Shown: in pieces, positions 45,463-54,881 of the stretch
Layout: the number at the start of each line of letters is the position of its first letter
How positions within the stretch are numbered: the stretch's first letter is position 1
Notes under the pieces: generated by a model
Told to the model about the DNA's origin: nothing
Seen by the model: the letters and a program-made list of their open reading frames with translations, nothing else
Database searches by the model: none
Made by a program: the position numbers and the translations under genes
NCBI GenBank assembly: GCA_027923965.1
Contig: AP026969.1
Coordinates: 2,294,001-2,358,000, forward strand
Source: Comamonadaceae bacterium OS-1
GTDB lineage: Bacteria; Pseudomonadota; Gammaproteobacteria; Burkholderiales; Burkholderiaceae_C
Length of the DNA stretch: 64,000 nucleotides
Direction: 5' to 3'

Positions 45463-46844
45463 GGGCTCTCTTCCGTTTCGGGTGGCACACCACTGCCCAC
45501 TCCCACAGCAGGGGTTAGAGTTGACACCCCAAGCTGAAGAAGAAAGCGGCAATGCAAGAAGAGTTGTTTCGCCAAGCCCTGGGTCTGACGCAACCCTGGG
45601 ATGTTGAACGCGTGGCCCTGGATGTGGCCCGCAGCCGAATTGACCTGTACGTAGTCTGGCGTGCCAGCAGTGCGCCATGCCCGGCCTGTGGCGCTGCCGA
45701 GCAAAAGATCCATGACCACCGCGGGCGCAGTTGGCGCCACCTGGACTTCTTCCAGTTCGAGGCCTACGTGCACTGTGAGCTGCCGCGTATTGCGTGTAGC
45801 GCCTGCCAGGGCACCACCCAACTGGGCGTGCCCTGGGCCCGCGAAGGCAGCCGTTTCACCCTCATGTTCGAGGCCTTGGCCCTGACGCTGGCGCGCGAGA
45901 TGCCGGTCTCGGCCTGTGCGCGCATCCTGCGCTGCTCGGATAACGCCTTGTGGCGGCAAATCGATGCCCACGTGGATCTGGCGCGCGCCAAAGAAAGCTA
46001 CGCCGATACACACGTCATCGGCATCGATGAGACCTCCTGCGCCAAAGGTCACAGCTACATCACGCTGGTGCACGACCTGTCCAAAGGCCAACTGATCTAC
46101 GCCACACCGGGCAAAGATGCCAGCACGGTGCAGCGCTTTACAGAAGACTTCAAAACCCACCAAGGCAAGCTCGAGGCCATCAAGGTGGTCTGCATGGACA
46201 TGTCCAAAGCCTTCATCGCCGGGGCGGCCAAGTATCTACCTGCTGCGGCAGTGGCCTTTGACGGCTTCCACGTCGTGCAGCTGGCCAACAAGGCCGTGGA
46301 CGCAGTGCGGCGCGAAGAAGCCAGAGATGAGGGCTGGCTGAAGAAGACGCGCTGGTGCTGGCTCAAAGACCAAGCCCAGTGGACGGCCAAAGAGCGGGAC
46401 AAGATGGACTGGATGCCCCACAGCCGCCTGAAGACGGCACGGGCGTGGCGCATCAAGGAGGCGCTGCGCGACATCTATGCAAACAGCCGCTCAGACGCAG
46501 CCCAGAGTGCGCAGTCTTTGAAGAAGTGGCTGCACTTGGCGCAGCGCTCCCAGCTGCACCCGATCAAGGAGTTGGCCAAGACCATCAAACAGCACTGGGC
46601 GGGCATCCTCACGGCGTTTGAGGCAGCCCACTTGCACACCGGCTATGTGGAGGCCGTGAATTCGTTGCTGCAAGCGGCCAAAGCCAAGGCGCGCGGCTAC
46701 GGCTCAACCCGCCACTTCATCGCCATGGCCTTCTTGATCGCGGGCAAGCTCTCTCACCTACCCGCCAATCCGCTGCGCAAGGCAAGGGCTTGACCCTGCT
46801 GTGGGAGTGGGCAGTGGTGTGCCACCCGAAACGGAAGAGAGCCC
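45463..46844 (+). mobile_element. ISL3-family insertion sequence, 1,382 bp
   Basis: Perfect terminal inverted repeats of 51 bases (45463-45513 and 46794-46844), starting GGGCTCTCTTCCGTTTCGGG, enclose one transposase gene. The flanking octamers (TGCAAAAA and AAAATATA) do not match, so no target duplication is visible. It landed between the immunity remnants and a diverged dispersed repeat. Confidence 0.92.
45552..46793 (+). CDS. ISL3-family transposase
   Basis: 413 residues, full length. The N-terminal zinc-ribbon has CPACGA (near 36) and CSACQGT (near 80). A helix-turn-helix follows (ACARILRCSDNALWRQID). The DDE core includes VIGIDETSCAKGHSYITL and VVCMDMSKAFI, then FDGFHVVQLANKAVD, and HTGYVEAVNSLLQAAK near the end. 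These are the typical ISL3 landmarks. No frameshift or stop is seen, so the element appears potentially active. Confidence 0.95.
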   Translation: MQEELFRQALGLTQPWDVERVALDVARSRIDLYVVWRASSAPCPACGAAEQKIHDHRGRSWRHLDFFQFEAYVHCELPRIACSACQGTTQLGVPWAREGSRFTLMFEALALTLAREMPVSACARILRCSDNALWRQIDAHVDLARAKESYADTHVIGIDETSCAKGHSYITLVHDLSKGQLIYATPGKDASTVQRFTEDFKTHQGKLEAIKVVCMDMSKAFIAGAAKYLPAAAVAFDGFHVVQLANKAVDAVRREEARDEGWLKKTRWCWLKDQAQWTAKERDKMDWMPHSRLKTARAWRIKEALRDIYANSRSDAAQSAQSLKKWLHLAQRSQLHPIKELAKTIKQHWAGILTAFEAAHLHTGYVEAVNSLLQAAKAKARGYGSTRHFIAMAFLIAGKLSHLPANPLRKARA

Positions 46845-46852
46845 AAAATATA

Positions 46853-46900
46853 CCTCTATCGCTTACGGAGTAAGCATTATCAGCTACCAATTAAATAGCA
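46853..46900 (-). repeat. Dispersed repeat, diverged copy 6
   Basis: CCTCTATCGCTTACGG then CAGCTACCAATTAAATAGCA on the plus strand, between the ISL3 end and the ATPase gene. More diverged than the other copies. Confidence 0.6.
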
Positions 46901-46902
46901 TC

Positions 46903-48036
46903 TCATGCCACCAGTTGAAGATGGTGCCGGGCAATTTCGGGCACGGCTTTGCGGCGATAGGCCTGTCCGTCAGCGGCAAACAGGTGGCAATCCTCCGGTT
47001 GGAAATGCAGCTTGAACACCTGGGCCACATCGACCAGCGTGCCGCCGCCGACCAGAGCGCTCAAAGTTTGGCCCGCGCGCGTTTCCATTTCGATAAAGGT
47101 CTCGTGCCCCAACCGTTCGACCAGCCCCACATGGCCCTGGACCTGCACCTCGGTGCCCTCGCCCACCGCAATGTGCTCGGGCCGGATGCCTAGGCTGGCG
47201 GTGCCGCCGACACGGGCATCGCCCGCGTCTACGGGGATCAGACAGTCGCCATCCCAGTCTGGCGAGCTCACGCGAATGCCGTCACCCTGCACCGCGGTGA
47301 TGGCGACCGGCAAGAAATTCATTTTGGGCGAGCCGATGAAACCGGCCACAAACTGGTTTTTCGGCAGGTGGTACAGCTCCAGCGGCGCACCCACCTGGCG
47401 CACCTGGCCGGCCTCCAGCACCACTATTTTGTCGGCCAAGGTCATGGCTTCGACCTGGTCGTGGGTCACGTAAATCATGGTGGCACCCAGGTCCCGGTGG
47501 AGCTTGGCAATCTCGGCCCGGGTGTTGACGCGCAGCGCGGCATCCAGGTTGGACAGGGGTTCGTCGAACAAGAAGACTTCGGGGTTGCGCACGATCGCCC
47601 GGCCAATGGCCACGCGCTGGCGCTGACCGCCGGAGAGCTCTTTGGGCTTGCGGGTCAACAAATTTTCCATCTTGAGAATCTGCGCCGCCTGCCGTACTTT
47701 TTGCGCCACCTCGTCTTTGGCAACCCCCGCCAGGTTCAGCCCAAACGCCATGTTGTCGTAGACCGAAAGGTGGGGAAACAGGGCGTACGACTGGAACACC
47801 ATGGCGATGCCCCGGTCCTTGGGCGGCAGGTCGTTGACTTGCCGTCCGCCGATTTCCAGCACACCGTCGGTGGCCGTCTCCAGGCCCGCAATGAGGCGCA
47901 GCAGGGTGGACTTGCCGCAGCCCGAAGGCCCGACAAAAACCACGAACTCGCCGTGCTCGATCTGCAGGTCAATGCCTTTGATGATGTTGACGGCACCGAA
48001 AGACTTGCGGATGCCGGTAAGTTGGACGCTGGCCAT
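46903..48036 (-). CDS. Sugar ABC transporter ATPase (MalK/UgpC type)
   Basis: 377-residue ATPase energising the permease pair encoded upstream. Walker A GPSGCGKST at residues 36-44, Q-loop MVFQSYALFP, signature LSGGQRQRVAIGRA near 134, Walker B VFLFDEPLSNLDA near 155, switch VTHDQVEAMTLAD. The C-terminal OB/TOBE part (VGGTASLGIRPEHI) is typical of the carbohydrate CUT1 class. It is the last gene of the operon, 29 bases after the LacI gene. Substrate cannot be read from this protein. Confidence 0.93.
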   Translation of the reverse strand: MASVQLTGIRKSFGAVNIIKGIDLQIEHGEFVVFVGPSGCGKSTLLRLIAGLETATDGVLEIGGRQVNDLPPKDRGIAMVFQSYALFPHLSVYDNMAFGLNLAGVAKDEVAQKVRQAAQILKMENLLTRKPKELSGGQRQRVAIGRAIVRNPEVFLFDEPLSNLDAALRVNTRAEIAKLHRDLGATMIYVTHDQVEAMTLADKIVVLEAGQVRQVGAPLELYHLPKNQFVAGFIGSPKMNFLPVAITAVQGDGIRVSSPDWDGDCLIPVDAGDARVGGTASLGIRPEHIAVGEGTEVQVQGHVGLVERLGHETFIEMETRAGQTLSALVGGGTLVDVAQVFKLHFQPEDCHLFAADGQAYRRKAVPEIARHHLQLVA

Positions 48037-48065
48037 GGTGTTTGCCTCCTGTGAAGAATGTGTTT

Positions 48066-49115
48066 TTACTTGTGGCTTATGGCCAACGAGGACCGCCTGG
48101 TGACCAGGGTGGGCTGGCTCATGAAATGCACCGGCTCGGTTCGCCCTTCGATGCGCTCAATCAGCAGTTCGGCAGCAGCCGAGCCCATGGCATGCGCATC
48201 CTGGTCTACCGAACTCAGCTGAATCTGAGGCAAGGCGCTGACGCGAAAGTTGTCGTAGCCCACCACGGCCAGTGCCTGCGGAACCTGCAGGCCCAGCGCA
48301 TCGGCCTCCGCCAGCACATTGATGGCCACCGCGTCATGCCAGACAAAAATGGCCGTCGGGCGGGTTGCCGCCGTGAGCACCGTGTGTGCCAGTTGCCGAT
48401 CTTCCTGCTCTGAAATGCCGCTTTGGGTTTTGCAGATCTGCAGGTAGCGGTCGAGCCCGTAGGCCTGCATGGCCGCGATGTAGCCACGCTGGCGGTACAC
48501 CACCGGGTTGACGGCGCTGTCTTCGGGCGCTTCAAAGCTGAAGAAGGCAATGCGCTTGTGCCCCTGGTGGATCAGGTGCTCCACGGCCAGGTAGGCACCC
48601 CGCTCGTCGTCGTTGTTGACTGAATCGAACGCGCCGCCGGTTTCGTGTCGACCGATCATCACAATCGGCACCGTGGCGGCCAGGTGCCACAGGTAGTCGT
48701 GGCCGATGATGGGTGCAATCATGACGAAGCCGTCGAGCTTGCGGTCCAGCATCATCTCGATCATCGCCTGCTCGGTTTTGTGTTCGGAATGGCGCACGGC
48801 CAGCAGCGGCTGGTAGGCCGTGCCTTTCAGCGCACTCCAAATGCCGTCCAGAATGTCCGGAAAAAATGGGTTGCGCATGTCGGGCATCACCACCCCCAGG
48901 GTGTAGGTGCGGCCCCGCAGTCCGCGCGCCGCAATCTGGGGCCGGTAGTCCAGCGCCGCCATCGCCTGCTCCACACTGGCCCGCATGGCATCGCTGATGC
49001 CGTAGGCGTTACGCAGCACCTTGGACACAGCAGAACGGGACACACCTGCCCGCTCTGCCACGTCGGCAATCGTGGCGCGTTTGGACAGCGGCTGTTCCAT
49101 GGCGGGGCCGGTCAT
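48066..49115 (-). CDS. LacI-family transcriptional regulator
   Basis: 349 residues. The helix-turn-helix at ~14-35 reads ATIADVAERAGVSRSAVSKVL, the hinge RPQIAARGLRG lies near 57, and the periplasmic-binding-like sensor domain fills the rest (TYTLGVVMPDMRNPFFPDI; VPIVMIGRHETGGAFDSVNND in blocks; VVGYDNFRVSALPQI). Its ATG overlaps the permease stop (ATGA). It probably controls this sugar operon through the operator at 54678-54693; the effector is expected to be the transported or released sugar. Confidence 0.93.
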   Translation of the reverse strand: MTGPAMEQPLSKRATIADVAERAGVSRSAVSKVLRNAYGISDAMRASVEQAMAALDYRPQIAARGLRGRTYTLGVVMPDMRNPFFPDILDGIWSALKGTAYQPLLAVRHSEHKTEQAMIEMMLDRKLDGFVMIAPIIGHDYLWHLAATVPIVMIGRHETGGAFDSVNNDDERGAYLAVEHLIHQGHKRIAFFSFEAPEDSAVNPVVYRQRGYIAAMQAYGLDRYLQICKTQSGISEQEDRQLAHTVLTAATRPTAIFVWHDAVAINVLAEADALGLQVPQALAVVGYDNFRVSALPQIQLSSVDQDAHAMGSAAAELLIERIEGRTEPVHFMSQPTLVTRRSSLAISHK

Positions 49116-49939
49116 CCCTTCACCGCTCCGGCCGTCATGCCTTCGACGATTTGGCGGTTGAAGAACAAGAACATGACCAAAGGCGGAATGGTGATGAGCA
49201 GGATGTTCATGAACAATAAGTTATACGAAGTGGTGAACATGCTTTGAAAGTTGTAGAGGGTCAGTTGCACGGTGACGTTTTTGCTGCCCGGCAGGTAGTA
49301 GAGCGGATTGGTGAAGTCGTTGAACACAAACACCGACTGCACCACGATGACGGTGACCACCACGGGCTTGAGCAGCGGCAAAATCACCCGAAAGAACAAA
49401 TCCAACGGACCCGCGCCTTCGATCACCGCAGCCTCGTCCAGCTCTTTGGGAATGGTGGCCACAAAAGCCCGAAACAGCATGATGGTAAAGGCCAGCCCAT
49501 AGGCCACCTCGATCAGCACCAGGCCGGTTTTGGTTTTGAACAAGCCCATGCTTTGCATGAGCCAGATGGTGGGCACTACCGCCGGGGGCATGATGAGCCC
49601 GGCCAGGATGCAGGCATCGGCCACCTTGTTCCAGACGCTGTGCCGCCGCTGCAGCACAAAGCCCACCGTGGCACCCACCACCACCATCAGCCCGACGCTA
49701 GCCACCGTGATCACCACGCTGTTGAAAAACGCCAGCAGCAGCATGTAGTCGCGGGCTTCGATCACCGCCATGAAGTTCTCCCAGGCGTGGCTCACAGCGG
49801 GCCAGGAAAACCGCAGCAGCGCGGCCTCTTCCACATCCTTGACCGACATCGCCAGGATGAAGGCAAAAGGCACCAGAAACACCACGCTGGCCAGCAAGAT
49901 GCCCAGCACGCCCGCCACTACATTCCAGTTGCGCTTCAT
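49112..49939 (-). CDS. Sugar ABC transporter permease (MalG type)
   Basis: 275-residue inner-membrane permease with about six membrane segments, e.g. VAGVLGILLASVVFLVPFAF near the start and NVTVQL... FMNILLITIPPLVMFLFF at the end. The EAA loop reads ELDEAAVIEGAGPLDLFFRV followed by ILPLLKPV, which docks the ATPase. Pairs with the permease encoded upstream, with a four-base overlap on each side. Confidence 0.93.
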   Translation of the reverse strand: MKRNWNVVAGVLGILLASVVFLVPFAFILAMSVKDVEEAALLRFSWPAVSHAWENFMAVIEARDYMLLLAFFNSVVITVASVGLMVVVGATVGFVLQRRHSVWNKVADACILAGLIMPPAVVPTIWLMQSMGLFKTKTGLVLIEVAYGLAFTIMLFRAFVATIPKELDEAAVIEGAGPLDLFFRVILPLLKPVVVTVIVVQSVFVFNDFTNPLYYLPGSKNVTVQLTLYNFQSMFTTSYNLLFMNILLITIPPLVMFLFFNRQIVEGMTAGAVKG

Positions 49940-50832
49940 TTGATGGACCCCGTACGGTTAAGCCGGCGGTACAAAGGCACCACCAAAACAGCGATCAACA
50001 AAAACAGCACCACATTGCCCGCGGTGGACAGCCCGTAAAACCCGGCCTGGTACTGCTTGTAAATGACCGATGCGATCACATCGGTGGTAAAGCCGGGGCC
50101 GCCTTTGGTCATGGCCCAGATCAAGTCAAACGACCGCAGGCCGCCGATGAAACTCAGGATCACGATGGTCACCGTGGCGGGGCGCGACAAGGGCAGGGTC
50201 ACCAGAAAAAACTGCTGCTTCCAGGTGGCCCCTTCGATGCGGGCCGCTTCGTAGTATTCGCCGGGGATGGACACGATGCCGGCAATGTAGATCAAGGTGG
50301 CCAGGCCCACGCCCTTCCAGACGTCGACCAGGGCCACCGACAACAGCGCAAACCGGGGATCGGTGAGCCAGGCAGGCCCCTCCACGCCCCATACGGCCAG
50401 GGCCTGGTTGATGATGCCGTTCTGGGGGTGCATGAACACGGTGAACGTGATGCCCACGCCCACCGTGCTGACCAACACCGGGAAAAACACCACCGACCGC
50501 AGAAAGTCACGGGCCCAGATGGGCGATGTCAGCACCACACCGAGCGCGATGCCCAGCACCACCTTCAATGCCGAGGTCACCAGCGCATACATCAAGGTAT
50601 TGGCCAAGCCCTTGATCAGGAAGGGTTCTCGGAAAAACTGGACAAAATTATCCAGCCCGATGAACTCGGACTCGAACAAGGTCCACCGCGTCAGGCTGAA
50701 ATACAGCGATGAAAACATGGGGGCCAAAAACATCACCCCGAATATCACGGCGGCGGGCAGTAAGAACCAGGTGGGATAGATGCCCGCATCGATGTCTACG
50801 GGGCGTTGTGTACGTGGCTTGGGTGCTTGCAT
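49936..50832 (-). CDS. Sugar ABC transporter permease (MalF type)
   Basis: 298 residues from the ATG at 50832, preferred because AGGA lies eight bases upstream; another ATG is three codons earlier. Six membrane segments, the first being WFLLPAAVIFGVMFLAPMF. EAA loop: EYYEAARIEGATWKQQFFLV then TLPLSRP. Forms the CUT1 heterodimer with the downstream permease. It begins 35 bases after the binding protein gene. Confidence 0.93.
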   Translation of the reverse strand: MQAPKPRTQRPVDIDAGIYPTWFLLPAAVIFGVMFLAPMFSSLYFSLTRWTLFESEFIGLDNFVQFFREPFLIKGLANTLMYALVTSALKVVLGIALGVVLTSPIWARDFLRSVVFFPVLVSTVGVGITFTVFMHPQNGIINQALAVWGVEGPAWLTDPRFALLSVALVDVWKGVGLATLIYIAGIVSIPGEYYEAARIEGATWKQQFFLVTLPLSRPATVTIVILSFIGGLRSFDLIWAMTKGGPGFTTDVIASVIYKQYQAGFYGLSTAGNVVLFLLIAVLVVPLYRRLNRTGSIK

Positions 50833-50867
50833 GGCGTTCATCCTGAGGTGTGGACCGCATCAGTCGC

Positions 50868-52160
50868 TTACTTCCAGCCGGTCAGACCCAGTTGCATGGC
50901 CTGCTTGCGCACATCTTCGTCGTACAAGGCGGCACCATCAGCGGGCTTGCGGATGCCGGAGCCCACTTCCACCGTGATCTGCTCCAGCGAAGGGCCTTTG
51001 ACGGGCGACAGATATTCCAGCGCCGGGGTGCTTTTGGCACCGGGCTTGAAGTAGCCGACCAGATCGGCCACGGCGGGTGGCACGGTGGCGGGCAAGTCAC
51101 AGCCTTTGACCATGTACGGGCCTTGCGGACCGGCACCCCGGGTCTGCGCATTGCAGCCGTCCACGCTGGCCACAAAGGCGAGGAACTTCTTGGCTTCGGC
51201 GATGTGGGGGCTAGACTTGGGGATATAGAGCCCTGGCGGCATCCACACCGTCAGGCCATTCTGGGCCGCGTCGTCGCCGGGCAGCGCGAAGAAGCCCACG
51301 TCGTTAATGAAATCCTTGTACGCCACCGAAATGCCACCGATGGCAAAAGTCAGCATGGGGTAGTGCGCGCCCTCGCCTTTGGCCAGCATCCGCAGGCCAT
51401 CCTCGTACTTGGCAGAGGCAAAGTCCTTGTTCAGGTAACCCGCCTTGAACACCTCCTCCAGCCGCTGGAACCCTTTGAGCGCTGCGGGCGAGGTGGCGTA
51501 CTTGGCCTTGTTGGCGGTGTAGCGCTCGGCGAAGCCGGTATCCGCCGCATTCACGTTGTGAAAGTCTGCCAATACAAAAAGCTGGGACGACCAAGTGTCT
51601 TTATAGGTCTGGATTACCGCCGGAATGCCGGCAGCCTTGATCGCCGCATTGTTCTTTTGGAATTCGGCCCAGGTCTTGGGAGGCTGCAGGTTGAGTTTGG
51701 CGTAGATTTTTTTGTTATAGAGAACGCCGCCGCCCATGGCGGTCTGGATCGGCACGCCATACACGCGGCCCTCTTCGGAGACCACGGTCTTGAAGTTGTC
51801 CACCACATTGGCCTGGAAGGGCTCTGATGTCAGATCGACCAGGTTCCGCTTGGCATTCAGCGCCTTGAACAAGGAGCCCGCGTTGTACAGAAACACATCG
51901 CTCATCTCGCCCGTGGCCAGGCGGGTTTTGACCATGTTGTCGCCCTCGGAACCGCCGGGGCGGGTTTCGATATCGACCTTGATGCCAGGGTTCTTGGCGC
52001 TGAAATCTGCGGCCAGGGCCTTGAAGGCACCCAGGGTCTGGGGACCGGCATCCACCAGCACACTCAGGGTGGTGGCCGCATGGCTGGGCGTGCCCAGCAG
52101 GCCCAGGGCCCAGAAGCTGGCCAGTGCCACCGCCTGGCGGCGATTGGGAAAGTTCTTCAT
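50868..52160 (-). CDS. Sugar ABC transporter solute-binding protein (family 1)
   Basis: 430 residues from the ATG at 52160, with GGAG eight bases upstream; an ATG two codons earlier is too close to it. A signal peptide (RRQAVALASFWALGLLGTPSHA) leads to the periplasm. Family 1 features: FKALAADFSAKNPGIKVDIE, RLATGEMSDVFLYNAGS, VYGVPIQTAMGGGVLYNKK and PKTWAEF. Lies between the rhamnosidase and the permeases, so its ligand is probably a rhamnose-containing oligosaccharide or glycoside; that is inference from context. Confidence 0.92.
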   Translation of the reverse strand: MKNFPNRRQAVALASFWALGLLGTPSHAATTLSVLVDAGPQTLGAFKALAADFSAKNPGIKVDIETRPGGSEGDNMVKTRLATGEMSDVFLYNAGSLFKALNAKRNLVDLTSEPFQANVVDNFKTVVSEEGRVYGVPIQTAMGGGVLYNKKIYAKLNLQPPKTWAEFQKNNAAIKAAGIPAVIQTYKDTWSSQLFVLADFHNVNAADTGFAERYTANKAKYATSPAALKGFQRLEEVFKAGYLNKDFASAKYEDGLRMLAKGEGAHYPMLTFAIGGISVAYKDFINDVGFFALPGDDAAQNGLTVWMPPGLYIPKSSPHIAEAKKFLAFVASVDGCNAQTRGAGPQGPYMVKGCDLPATVPPAVADLVGYFKPGAKSTPALEYLSPVKGPSLEQITVEVGSGIRKPADGAALYDEDVRKQAMQLGLTGWK

Positions 52161-52259
52161 AGTCATATCTCCATTTTTTTATGGGGGGCAACACCCCCTG
52201 TTTTTAAATAGCGCCAAGCCTGTGTCAGCCCATGCGCCAAGCGAAACCAGTGCGGGCCA

Positions 52260-54602
52260 TCAAGCCAACAGAAACCTTATGTCATAGGTACCGGCAGACA
52301 GTGCAGACCGGCTCCACAGGTCTGCCGCGTCCGTGGCAAGGGGCTTGCCGTTGAGGTGGACGGCTTGGTAGCCGGGACGCAGGTTCAGTTGCCCCGTGCT
52401 GCCCTCGGGCACGGTGACGGTGTAGGTGACCTGCGCGCCGTCCACCTCCCACCGGGCCTCCACCATTCCATGCAAGCTGTCGTGCGTAGCCCGTACCGGC
52501 GACAGCGCGGGCACGATGCAGGGCTCAAAAATAATGTGGCGAAATGCGGGCTGCAGGGGGTCGGGGCGCAGGCCCGCCATGCCTTCAAACAGCCACTGGC
52601 ACACCGCACCGTAGGCGTAGTGGTTGTAGGAGTTCATGGCCGGGTCAAACACCGTGCCGTCTTCACGGATCGCATCCCAGCGCTCCCAGATCGTGGTCGC
52701 GCCGCGCTTGACCTGGTAGAGCCATCCGGGCACCTCTTCTTGCAGAAACACCTGGGCGGCCAGGGCGTGTTCACCGATCTTGACCAGCGCTGGGAGTAAC
52801 GCAGGTGTTCCGATGAAGCCGGTGCCAATGCGTCCGCCGTGGCGGGCGATGGTGGCTTTGAAGTAGTGGCGCACCGCTGGCAGTTGGGGTTCGGGAACCA
52901 GATCGTGCAGGATCGCCAGGGCATACGAGGTCTGGTCGTCGTAGACCAGGCGCCCGCTGGGGGTGATGAACTCGTTGGCAAAGGCAGTCTTGATGGCCGC
53001 CGCGCGCGCCTCCAGCCGCTGGGCCTGTCCATCATCGCCCAGCACACGGGCAATGCGGGCTGTCAGCGCGGTGGAGATGTAGAGATAAATGGTGGCGGCA
53101 GCATCGTCTCCGATAGTGGGAAAGGGCTTCTCGGTGGGGCCACTGGGTTGGAGCCAATCACCAAAGCTGAATCCCCGGCCCTCCCAGTCACGCGGGGGTT
53201 GGACGATGGGGCCATCGCTGATGGACCATACAAAGTCCACCCAGCGCAGCATGGCAGGAAACGCCTCTTCCAAAATGCCACGGTCGCCGTAGTGTGTCCA
53301 CAGCGTCCAGGGCACGATGCAAATCGCATCGCCCCAGCCCGTGCTGCCAAAAAAGCCAGGAATTATGTCTTCGTGGCCGCGCGTTGGGTCCGGTGAAAAA
53401 TGGGCGATCTCGCCGCCGGGGCGCTGATCGGCAATCACGTCGCGCAACCACTTTTTCCAGAAAGCGTGGCTCTCAAACAGGTAGCACGCCGTGGGTGCAA
53501 ATACCTGGGCATCTCCCGTCCAGCCCATGCGTTCGTCGCGTTGCGGGCAGTCGGTAGGCACCTCAATGAAGTTGCCCCGTTGCGACCACCGGGTGTTTTC
53601 CACCAGGCGGTTGACGATGGCGCTGCCGGTGCTCAACCACCCCGTGGGGCGAACGGCCGAGCTGATCGGCACCGCCTGGATAGATAGTACCCGCACCCCC
53701 TGGCCCAGCGTGAGCCGGGCATACCGGAAGCCCTGGAACGTGAAATGGGGCCGGTAAGACTCGATTTCGCCGCCCTTGAGGGTGTAGTGGATGCAGGCTT
53801 CGGCCGTGCGGAAATTGGTGTTGTCGAACCGTCCCTGCCCGTCCAGGATTTCGGAGTGCTCGACCCGCACCGTGCCGCCGCGTGGGCCCTCCACGGTAAA
53901 CGCGATGTAGCCGCCCACGTTCTGGCCGAAGTCGTAGACCGTTCTACCCTCTAAATCCACCCGGGCCGACTGGGAATACAAGGGTGTGAGCTCTTGCACG
54001 GGCAGCACTTCGTGCGCGATCAGGGTGCCAAGATCGAAACTTTCATCGACCACGCTGGCCGCCGTAACGGATACCCCCTCCTCACGCGCATCGTAGTCTT
54101 CGCCGTAATAGATGCCGGATTTCAGGATGGGCGACAAGCCGCTGTGCCAACTGGCATCGGTGGCCACCAGCACCTGACCGTCCGCCTCGATTTCGGCAAT
54201 CGCCGCCACGCTGGCACCCCAGGTATTGACCAAGGCAATCTTCTTCCACAGCAAGGGCGAACGGTGCCAACCATCGCCGAGCCAGATGTCGATCACGTTG
54301 CTGCCCTGCATCAGCAGGGCAGCAACCTCGTAGGTCTGAAAAGAGAGGCGGTTTTGGTAGCTGGTCCAGCCGGGTGTGAGCTGGTCATGCCCCACCCGTT
54401 GGCCGTTGATGAAACAGCGGTACAAGCCCTGGGCACTGATCCGCAGCCGGGCCGAAGCTGGCACCTGCGCCAACGCAAACTCTTTGCGCAGATAGGGTGC
54501 CTGCTGGCCCACGCCCCGATCGGTCAAGGGCCGAACCATGCGCGCAGTCCACGGCGCGGTCAACTCGGTATCGGGTGCATTTTTGGAAGCTAATCCGGTC
54601 AT
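52260..54602 (-). CDS. Alpha-L-rhamnosidase, GH78, cytoplasmic
   Basis: 780 residues with no signal peptide, so it should release L-rhamnose inside the cell from imported glycosides. The N-terminal sandwich domains (ASARLRISAQGLYRCFINGQ; LTPGWTSYQNRLSFQTYEV, each a block) precede the (alpha/alpha)6 catalytic domain. The GH78 active-site block DCPQRDERMGWTGD lies near residue 350, and further conserved pieces are GSTGWGDAICIVPWTLW and WERWDAIREDGTVFDPAMNSYNHY (in two blocks). The C-terminal beta domain is present. First gene of the sugar operon, with a LacI-type operator 76 bases upstream. Confidence 0.94.
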   Translation of the reverse strand: MTGLASKNAPDTELTAPWTARMVRPLTDRGVGQQAPYLRKEFALAQVPASARLRISAQGLYRCFINGQRVGHDQLTPGWTSYQNRLSFQTYEVAALLMQGSNVIDIWLGDGWHRSPLLWKKIALVNTWGASVAAIAEIEADGQVLVATDASWHSGLSPILKSGIYYGEDYDAREEGVSVTAASVVDESFDLGTLIAHEVLPVQELTPLYSQSARVDLEGRTVYDFGQNVGGYIAFTVEGPRGGTVRVEHSEILDGQGRFDNTNFRTAEACIHYTLKGGEIESYRPHFTFQGFRYARLTLGQGVRVLSIQAVPISSAVRPTGWLSTGSAIVNRLVENTRWSQRGNFIEVPTDCPQRDERMGWTGDAQVFAPTACYLFESHAFWKKWLRDVIADQRPGGEIAHFSPDPTRGHEDIIPGFFGSTGWGDAICIVPWTLWTHYGDRGILEEAFPAMLRWVDFVWSISDGPIVQPPRDWEGRGFSFGDWLQPSGPTEKPFPTIGDDAAATIYLYISTALTARIARVLGDDGQAQRLEARAAAIKTAFANEFITPSGRLVYDDQTSYALAILHDLVPEPQLPAVRHYFKATIARHGGRIGTGFIGTPALLPALVKIGEHALAAQVFLQEEVPGWLYQVKRGATTIWERWDAIREDGTVFDPAMNSYNHYAYGAVCQWLFEGMAGLRPDPLQPAFRHIIFEPCIVPALSPVRATHDSLHGMVEARWEVDGAQVTYTVTVPEGSTGQLNLRPGYQAVHLNGKPLATDAADLWSRSALSAGTYDIRFLLA

Positions 54603-54677
54603 TTCAATCCATTCTTAGAAATCAATCTGCCCTGCCCGCGCTCGCAATAGGTAGCAGCAGGCTTTCGATAGAATAAT

Positions 54678-54693
54678 TGTAGACCGATCTACA
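54678..54693. promoter_or_regulatory. LacI-type operator upstream of the rhamnosidase operon
   Basis: TGTAGACCGATCTACA is a 16-base inverted repeat with 14 matching positions and a central CG, the standard shape of LacI-family operators. It lies in the gap before GH78, next to a weak -10-like TATTCT on the minus strand. The in-operon LacI regulator is the obvious candidate to bind it. Confidence 0.72.
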
Positions 54694-54782
54694 CTTTTTA
54701 CACCCCCCTAAATTTCTAAGTATTTTCCCGATACAGGGAAACCCGATACGGGAACTTTGAAGGTAAATTTTTAAACAAAATA

Positions 54783-54833
54783 GGCCTCCCACGCTTATTC
54801 AATCAGCACAAGCAGCTACTTATTCAATAGCAA
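54783..54833 (-). repeat. Dispersed repeat, copy 7
   Basis: Minus-strand core AAGTAGCTGCTTGTGCTG then AATAAGCGTGGGAGGCC, between the divergent rhamnosidase and transglutaminase genes. Confidence 0.82.
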
Positions 54834-54881
54834 ACTTACCAGCACGCTGCGCGAACTGACAGCTGCCGTTTATATTGGGCC

